Source of the DNA: Citromicrobium sp.
Lineage (GTDB): Bacteria; Pseudomonadota; Alphaproteobacteria; Sphingomonadales; Sphingomonadaceae
Reading direction: 5' to 3'
DNA: 28,805 nt
Assembly: GCA_003248395.1 (NCBI GenBank)
Contig: QFNA01000046.1
Coordinates: 1 to 28,805, forward strand
Positions 23,209 through 28,805 of the stretch are shown here, piece after piece; position 1 is the first letter of the stretch; each line of letters starts with the position of its first letter. Under the pieces are notes generated by a model, which worked only from the letters and a program-made list of their open reading frames with translations, made no database searches and was not told the origin of the DNA. A program made the translations under genes and the position numbers.

Positions 23209-23793
23209 ATGACAGACACGAATGCGAAAAGCGCATCCGCAATCAATCCATGGCGCGTGGTCGGGTGGAGCGCGGCGGGCGGCCTGCTGCTGTTGCCGGC
23301 CATTGCAATGCAATTCACGCCGGAGGTCGTATGGACAGCGGGCGACTTCATATTCGCCGCACTGCTGCTGTTCGCACTGGGAGTGGGCTTGGAACTCGCG
23401 ATTCGCTTCGGGCGCGACGCACCGCACCGGGTGGGCATGGCCATATCGGTCTTGACCGCCTTCCTCACCATCTGGGCCAATGGCGCGGTCGGGATGATTG
23501 GCAACGAGAAAGCGCCCGTCAATTCGGGCTTCAACGTGATTGTTCTCGCCGGAGTCCTGGCCAGCCTGCTCGTCAGGTTCAGGCCGCAGATCATGCGCTG
23601 GATCGCGCTCGCCGCCGCTGTGGGGCAAATGGCGCTGGGGGTGGCTGCGACGCAAATGATGCCCGGCCACGGCGTGGAATGGGGCGTCTTGACCGTCTTT
23701 GCCGCGGCCTGGCTCACCGCGACGGCGTGCTTTCACCGCGCTGCAGTCGCTCGACGCGCGCGGTCAGAAGAGGCGCGCGTGCCCGCCGGTTGA
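23209..23793 (+). CDS. Six-TM membrane protein of unknown function
   Basis: A 194-aa protein, hydrophobic helices at about 17-38, 43-62, 70-93, 99-118, 125-145 and 150-172, short loops, and a basic C-terminus (RAAVARRARSEEARV). No family recognised. ATG 23209 fits the helix start better than a longer reading from 23134. It diverges from the winged-helix regulator across 124 bp and could be its target, which is inference. Its last 30 bp overlap the end of dut, which runs the other way. Confidence 0.7.
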   Translation: MTDTNAKSASAINPWRVVGWSAAGGLLLLPAIAMQFTPEVVWTAGDFIFAALLLFALGVGLELAIRFGRDAPHRVGMAISVLTAFLTIWANGAVGMIGNEKAPVNSGFNVIVLAGVLASLLVRFRPQIMRWIALAAAVGQMALGVAATQMMPGHGVEWGVLTVFAAAWLTATACFHRAAVARRARSEEARVPAG

Positions 23794-24225
23794 GCCGAAG
23801 CCGCCTGCACCGCGCGCAGTGTCGTCGAGCGTCTCGACCTCGTCCCACGCCGCCTGAACGACCGGCGCGAGCACCAGTTGCGCGATCCGGTCGCCGCGCG
23901 CGATGGCAAAGCTCGTCTCGCCGTGGTTGATCAGGATGACCTTAAGTTCCCCGCGATAGTCGGAATCGATCGTGCCGGGCGCATTGGGCACGCTGATCCC
24001 GTGTTTCAGCGCCAGGCCGGACCGTGGGCGGACCTGGATTTCGAAACCTGCCGGGATGGCCAGCGCAAGCCCCGTCGCCACGGCATGACGCGCGCCCGGC
24101 GCGATCGATACATCCTCTGCCGCCAGCACATCCATCCCCGCCGCACCGTGTGTGGCATAGGCAGGCAGCGCCAACCCCTCGGCATGCGCCAGTCGCTTGA
24201 CCTGCACGGCCACCGGTTCAGCCAT
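23764..24225 (-). CDS. dut: dUTP diphosphatase
   Basis: A 153-aa trimeric dUTPase, all five motifs visible: AGMDVLA (1), RSGLALKHGI (2), GTIDSDYRGE (3, catalytic Asp), RIAQLVLAPV (4) and GAGGFGSTGGH (5, P-loop-like C-terminal arm). It converts dUTP to dUMP and PPi, preventing uracil in DNA and feeding dTMP synthesis. ATG 24225 is chosen for the GGAGG site 9 nt upstream; it lies 8 bp inside the coaBC end, so the genes are coupled. The coaBC-dut order is conserved in this group. Confidence 0.95.
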   Translation of the reverse strand: MAEPVAVQVKRLAHAEGLALPAYATHGAAGMDVLAAEDVSIAPGARHAVATGLALAIPAGFEIQVRPRSGLALKHGISVPNAPGTIDSDYRGELKVILINHGETSFAIARGDRIAQLVLAPVVQAAWDEVETLDDTARGAGGFGSTGGHARLF

Positions 24226-25721
24226 TGCCATTGTCCTCCATCGCATCAAGCGCTCTTGCCGCACGCTGCACCAGTTCGCGGGCGACCTTGTCCTTCGGCA
24301 TTTGTGGCAGGCTCTCCACCCCATGCGCACTCACGATGTGCACTTCGTTTAGGTCCCCGCCCATGACGCTCTTGCCGTCCGAAAACGCGACATCGTTGGC
24401 GATGATCCAGTCAGCCCCCTTGCGATGTCGCTTGGCGGTCGCGTTCTCCAGCACATGTTCGGTTTCAGCGGCAAAACCGACCAGCAGCGCGGGCCGCCGG
24501 TCGCTCGCCGCCAGCGTCGCCAGGATGTCGGGATTTTCGGCCAGCGCCAGCGCCGGCGGCGCACTGCCGCGCTTCTTGATTTTCTCGTCCGCCACGGCGC
24601 GCGTTTTCCAGTCTGCGACAGCCGCGACCATGAAGGCTGCATCGGCCGGCAGGGCCTTGTTCACCTCGGCAGCCATCTCGTCTGCCGTTTCGATGTCGAT
24701 ACGGTCGACGCCGGGCGGCGTCGGCAGATGGACCGGCCCCGCGATCAGCGTCACGCGCGCACCAGCCGCCGCGGCCATGGCCGCAATGGCAAAGCCCTGC
24801 TTGCCGCTCGATCGGTTGGCGATATAGCGCACCGGATCGATCGGCTCGCGCGTCGGTCCGGCGGTAATGAGAACGTGTCTACCATAGAGCGGACGGTGCG
24901 CCGGATCCTCGTCGAATTCGGGCTGTCCGATGAGCGGATCGGTCGCCATTGGCGCCTCCATCGGCGGAGCTGAAGCGGCCTTGCCCTTCTTCGCCAGCAG
25001 GCTTCCCGCGGCCGTCGGATTAAAGGCCGGTTCGTCGTGATCCCCGGCGATCGCTCCTGGCTCGTCATCGGGCAGCCCGGCATAGGATCGCTCGACCTCC
25101 TCATGCGAGCGGCGCGGGGTCGAGCGCGGAATGATCTTCGCCAGCAAGCCGCCAAACCCCCCACCCGTTTTGGGCGCGGCCTCGTCCTGTTCGTGACCGG
25201 CTGCTTCAGCCGGTTCGGACTGCGCGATCCGCGGCGCGGATCGGGCGGGACCTGAAATGTCCAGCCCCGGCACGGCAGCGATCGCCGCCAGGATTTCCTC
25301 GGGATCGGGCAGGCGCCCGGGGCCGAATTCGCCACAGGCCATCGGACCTTCGTCGGGTTCGATGACGGTCACTCCAGCCTGGCGCAGCCAGTCGACATTG
25401 CGCTGGGTCGCTGCATGTTGCCACATCTTGACGTTCATCGCAGGTGCGACCAGCACCGGCTTGTCGGTTGCCAGGATGAGCGTGGTGGCCAGATCGTCGG
25501 CAATTCCCGCGGCCATCTTGGCCAGCAAATCGGCTGTCGCCGGGCAGACGACGACCAGATCAGCCTCGCGGCTCAATTCGATGTGGCCCATCTCGACCTC
25601 GTCCTTGAGATCGAAGAGCGAGGTATAGACCTTGTTTTCCGACAGGGCCGCGAGCGACATCGGCGTAACGAATTGTTGTCCGCCCTCGGTAATCACGCAG
25701 GAGGATCTTCGCAACACTCAC
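24218..25721 (-). pseudogene. coaBC: Bifunctional phosphopantothenoylcysteine decarboxylase / phosphopantothenate-cysteine ligase with N-terminal deletion
   Basis: The ligase half is intact (HVLITAGPTREPIDPVRYI, NRSSGKQGFAIA, VAAVADWKT, KIKKRGS), and the decarboxylase half keeps LVVVCPATADLLAKM, APAMNVKMW and GPMACGEFGPGRLP. A long Pro/Glu-rich linker joins them. The start is the problem. GTG 25721 gives MSVAKILL, the normal first strand, after which relatives have about 28 residues with the FMN-binding GGGIAAYK loop. Here the sequence passes directly to the VITEGGQQFV segment in another frame with only one base between, so about 80 nt are missing. A shorter open reading starts at GTG 25717. 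The decarboxylase cannot be functional as written. Confidence 0.75.
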
Positions 25722-25903
25722 GCGCCCACTCCGCACGGTTCGATGTCATTCGCGCACCGTCGCGCAGATCGGCGATTGCTATCCCATCGTTTCATCGGCA
25801 CGTTTGCTAGCGCCCCCTTTCAGACATGGCCAGCGCATTGCAGCGGCGAATTGCCGGAAAGCGCCTGCGGCCCTATGGTCGGATATGGGGAAAGGGAGGG
25901 CAG

Positions 25904-26293
25904 ATGCATACTCTTCTCAGCGGACTCATGATCCTTCTGGCGATCCTCGATCTGGTGATCGGCACAGGATTCCTGGTGGATCCGGCATCGTCAGGCGGGG
26001 ATTTCGGACTTTCGGTGGCGACGACGCATGGCAGTTCGACCCTGCGCGGCGACATGACGGCGTTTTTCTATATCGCCGCGGTTTCGATGGCGTGGGGCGC
26101 ATGGAAACGGCGGGGCGACATTCTGTTGCCCGCGCTGGGCCTGTTTGCCATCGCGTTTGCCGGGCGCGCGATCAATCTCGCGATCGAGGGGGTATACGAC
26201 GGATGGATAGTCCCGATGGCGGTGGAGGCGCTGCACATCGCGGTGCTGACCCTTGCGGTCAAGTCCTGGCGCTGGAAACCGGGCGCGGCATAA
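25904..26293 (+). CDS. Small four-TM membrane protein (DUF4345-like)
   Basis: A 129-aa protein with helices at about 2-24, 48-66, 76-97 and 104-122. It contains GTGFLVDPAS and LRGDMTAFFYIAAVSMAWGA, somewhat like DUF4345 proteins; this match is tentative. ATG 25904 has an ideal GGGAGG site 6 nt upstream, which overrules a 26-residue longer reading. Its 3' end overlaps the opposite-strand 391-aa gene by 35 bp. Function unknown. Confidence 0.7.
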   Translation: MHTLLSGLMILLAILDLVIGTGFLVDPASSGGDFGLSVATTHGSSTLRGDMTAFFYIAAVSMAWGAWKRRGDILLPALGLFAIAFAGRAINLAIEGVYDGWIVPMAVEALHIAVLTLAVKSWRWKPGAA

Positions 26294-27434
26294 TGGCTGC
26301 GCGCAAGTCGCACAGGGCACGCGGAACGAAGGCGAGGCCGACGCAATAGGCTGGCACGAAAAGCGCCATCCAGTAGAAATTTTCCTGCCGGGCGAACACC
26401 GAGACGGCGAAGATGAACCCGCCGAACCACAGCGTCGCGAGCACGCCCATGCGCCCACCCAGCGCTATCCAGCCGAGCAGCGGCAACACGCAGAGCGGTC
26501 CGGCGATCCAGCCGGGCATCGTTTGCAGCAGCGTGGTGAGGTTGATGCCGTAGAATGCCAGCGAGGGGCCGTGCATGCCCGACCAGCCCGGCGATGCCTG
26601 GTCGCCCGGCCGCAGTTGCGCCTCCACACCTTGCGCATGCAGCCACAGCCCGACTGCCACCAGCATTGCGGCGACCGCAATGGCAAGCAGTTTGCGCCGT
26701 TCTCCGGCGACCAGAACCACTGCGCCCCAGGCGAGCAGGACGGGCGTCGCCAACTCGCGCAGGGCAATGCCGAGAACGATGGCGACGAGAGCCCCCGGCC
26801 ACCATCGCGTCGTGGAGAGCGCCAAGCCGAGCGAGATTAGCAGTCCGCTCTGCAATTCGTGCGAATAGGGGACTTCGGGAATCAGCGCGGCAGCGCCGCC
26901 GAACAGCGACAAAGCCATGGCCCCGCGCTTTTCCCAGTCACTGCCCCTTTTGCCCAGCGCAACGACCCATGCCACGGCGTTCGCAACCCACAAAATCGCA
27001 GCGATCGCCCGCCAGCCGGAATCCCCCCACAGCTTCGCGCCCCAGGCGAGCACTGGCGGACGGATGGTCACGAAGGGGCGGGTGGGATAGCCCATGGCGC
27101 GGTTCGCCTGCGTGGCAGCTGCATAGTAATTTTCGCCTGCGCGAACTTCGGCATGGACTGCGCGATATAGGTCCATGTCCTTCGACCCGCCGCGCGCAGT
27201 ACGCTCGGCAATATCGGCATTGTGCGCCAAATCGCGAGTGCCGAGCGAAAAAATGGTCCAAGCAGAAGTGGCAACGAACAGTGCAACGAGCAGCAGGGCC
27301 GCCCAGCGTGGCAACCGGGCGAGGGGGCGATCCGGAATGCGCACTCCGCGCCATCTACGCCCCTGATGCGGACCGGCGGCGTTCGCCGCAAGTCCATCCG
27401 TCAGCCGATCAGCCCCTGTACCATTGCCGCCCAT
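26259..27434 (-). CDS. 391-aa polytopic membrane protein of unknown function
   Basis: About eight to nine hydrophobic helices, beginning at about residue 47 (LPRWAALLLVALFVAT), with a periplasmic-looking segment after the first that includes HAEVRAGENYYAAATQANRAMG and YPTRP. That layout (first helix, large loop with acidic/aromatic residues, then many helices) resembles GT-C glycosyltransferase-type proteins, but no firm motif is seen. ATG 27434 has a GGAGGG site 8 nt upstream and overlaps the ubiB end by 34 bp; longer readings are weak. It sits in the usual ubiB-coaBC gap. Confidence 0.65.
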   Translation of the reverse strand: MGGNGTGADRLTDGLAANAAGPHQGRRWRGVRIPDRPLARLPRWAALLLVALFVATSAWTIFSLGTRDLAHNADIAERTARGGSKDMDLYRAVHAEVRAGENYYAAATQANRAMGYPTRPFVTIRPPVLAWGAKLWGDSGWRAIAAILWVANAVAWVVALGKRGSDWEKRGAMALSLFGGAAALIPEVPYSHELQSGLLISLGLALSTTRWWPGALVAIVLGIALRELATPVLLAWGAVVLVAGERRKLLAIAVAAMLVAVGLWLHAQGVEAQLRPGDQASPGWSGMHGPSLAFYGINLTTLLQTMPGWIAGPLCVLPLLGWIALGGRMGVLATLWFGGFIFAVSVFARQENFYWMALFVPAYCVGLAFVPRALCDLRAAIMPRPVSSART

Positions 27435-28805
27435 ACCGCCAGCCCTCCAAGCCCGGCTGCCATGGCATAGCCGGGCCAGCTGCGCTTCTCGCGCGTGCGC
27501 TTTTCCCACATCAATTCGACCTTGGGCAGGGGCGGCGGCTCTGGCGCGCCGCCCTTCGCCGGAAAGCGGTCTTCGATCCGGCGGACCAGATCGGGGATGC
27601 GCAGCAGCGTTTCGGTATCGGTCCGGATGCGGTCGGCAATGGCGGCTTCCGGCCCGAGTTCGTCACGGATCCAGCTGCGCACATAGGGCGCCGAGACATC
27701 CCACATGTTGATCCCGGGATTGAGCTGGGTCGCAATCCCCTCGACCATGACCATGGTCTTCTGCAGCAACAGCAGATGTGGCTGCGTCTGCATATCGAAA
27801 TCGCGCGTAATGGCGAACAGCCCGTCGAGCATCTGGCCGACCGACAGTTCGCTCACCGGCTTGCCGCGCATCGGCTCGCCCACGGCCCTCAGCGCCGTCG
27901 CGAACTCGTCGACATCGTGATAGCTGGGCACATACTGCGCCTCGAAATGGATCTCCGCGACGCGGCGGTAATTGCCTGTCGTCAAACCGTAGAGGATTTC
28001 GGCCAGCCACATGCGCGCCCGACGGTCGATCCGGCCCATGATGCCGAAATCGATTGCGGCAATGGTCCCGTCCGCCTTCACGAACAGGTTGCCCTGGTGC
28101 ATGTCCGCGTGGAAGAATCCCGCGGCGATCGCCTGTTTGAGGAAGGCGAGCACCAGCCGGTTGGCGATTTCGGCCGTGTCATGCCCGGCAGCACGGATTT
28201 CGTCGATCTTGCTGATCTTGATCCCGTCGACCCAGTCGACCGTCATCACCCGGCCATTGGTGCGATCCCAGTCGATGCCGGGAATCTCGTAGCCCGGCGT
28301 GCCGACCATGTGCTCGGCCAGCTCCGAAGCGCTTGCCGCCTCGCGCCGCAGATCGAGCTCGCGGTTGGTCCACCGCTTGAAATTGGCGATGACGAGCCGC
28401 GGACGCAGACGTGCCGCTTCCCCGCCCAGCGCCTCCAGATGCGCCGCCGCCCACTCATAAGTGTCGATGTCCTTGGCAAACTGCTCGCGCACTCCGGGGC
28501 GAATGACCTTGACGGCGACCTGCCTGCCATCGGTCGTCACCGCGCGATGGACCTGCGCGATGGATGCAGCGCCAACCGGAACAGGATCGAACTCGGAAAA
28601 TAAGCCTTCGAGCGGCTGTTCGAAGCTCATCTCGATACTGCGGCGAATATCCTCGTACGCGACCGGTGGCAGGTCGTCCTGCAGAGTCAGCAGATTGGCG
28701 ACGGCATCCTCGCCCACCAGGTCGGGCCGCGTCGCCAGCGTCTGCCCCAGCTTGATCGCCGCCGGCCCGATGGCCCGAAACGCCCCGGCATAGTCGGGCT
28801 CCGCG
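27401..28805 (-). CDS. ubiB: Ubiquinone biosynthesis protein UbiB (partial at right edge)
   Basis: An ABC1/ADCK-like atypical kinase needed for ubiquinone synthesis, cut by the window edge, so the first part is missing; the frame stays open to 28805. Visible motifs: the KLGQ segment of the KxGQ motif near the edge, GAASIAQVHRA (replaces the P-loop), AVKVIRPGV (ATP Lys), FFHADMHQGNLF (catalytic loop) and AAIDFGIMGRID (metal DFG). The C-terminus has two hydrophobic stretches (SWPGYAMAAGLGGLAVWAAM) anchoring it to the membrane. UbiG is also in the window. Confidence 0.95.
   Translation of the reverse strand, partial: AEPDYAGAFRAIGPAAIKLGQTLATRPDLVGEDAVANLLTLQDDLPPVAYEDIRRSIEMSFEQPLEGLFSEFDPVPVGAASIAQVHRAVTTDGRQVAVKVIRPGVREQFAKDIDTYEWAAAHLEALGGEAARLRPRLVIANFKRWTNRELDLRREAASASELAEHMVGTPGYEIPGIDWDRTNGRVMTVDWVDGIKISKIDEIRAAGHDTAEIANRLVLAFLKQAIAAGFFHADMHQGNLFVKADGTIAAIDFGIMGRIDRRARMWLAEILYGLTTGNYRRVAEIHFEAQYVPSYHDVDEFATALRAVGEPMRGKPVSELSVGQMLDGLFAITRDFDMQTQPHLLLLQKTMVMVEGIATQLNPGINMWDVSAPYVRSWIRDELGPEAAIADRIRTDTETLLRIPDLVRRIEDRFPAKGGAPEPPPLPKVELMWEKRTREKRSWPGYAMAAGLGGLAVWAAMVQGLIG

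Noticed and set aside
26555..28603. 682-codon plus-strand frame antisense to ubiB
   Set aside because: His/Arg/Asp-rich shadow; the ubiB kinase motifs on the other strand are unmistakable.
1..28805. CRISPR array or prophage
   Set aside because: No regularly spaced repeats and no phage structural or lysis genes seen.

Overview
The window looks like chromosome of a GC-rich alphaproteobacterium, most probably of the order Sphingomonadales (Erythrobacter/Sphingomonas type). Evidence is the protein style, the linked ubiB, coaBC and dut genes, the P4-type island in a tRNA-Leu gene, and the family-level look of the membrane and Gly-zipper proteins. No rRNA, CRISPR array or replication origin was seen.

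Left part (1-3403) is the integrase end of a decaying genomic island inserted at the 3' end of tRNA-Leu(CAG). From left to right it holds: the end of an insertion sequence that cuts a restriction-endonuclease gene; a 617-bp structured region with no convincing gene; a 62-aa ORF; a truncated DUF3768 gene; a 16-codon stub of hipA; an intact HipB-like regulator with four CCCGAA operator-like sites; and a tyrosine integrase broken by an internal deletion. Nearly every cargo gene is truncated, so the element is probably immobile.

The middle (3587-17223) is mostly housekeeping: an NDUFA9-like SDR, an NfeD/SPFH membrane pair, a dienelactone hydrolase, purU, a nitronate monooxygenase, an SLC13-type permease with RCK_C domains, a Gly-zipper envelope protein, a lysC / 47-aa membrane protein / purT overlapping operon, ubiG, a broken DCC thiol-oxidoreductase gene, a periplasmic glycerophosphodiesterase and an ArsC/YffB-like protein. 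PurU (releases formate) and PurT (uses formate) lie within 6 kb.

Region 17224-19816 is a small accessory patch. It contains an AT-richer pair of genes (159-aa lipoprotein and 46-aa exported peptide), the C-terminal remnant of a GIY-YIG nuclease followed by a REP-like palindrome, an EEP-family lipoprotein, and a 355-bp internally deleted IS3-family element that still has both ends and a 3-bp target duplication.

The right part (19797-28805) returns to core genes: ruvC and yebC, a DUF4136 lipoprotein with two palindromes in its leader, a frameshifted winged-helix membrane regulator, a six-TM protein, dut, coaBC, two membrane proteins and ubiB (runs off the edge). coaBC lacks its conserved N-terminal glycine-rich segment through an apparent ~80-nt frame-breaking deletion. 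Similar ~50-60-nt deletions break the integrase and the DCC gene. Because coaBC should be essential, the shared pattern needs read-level checking: it is either assembly error or real decay.
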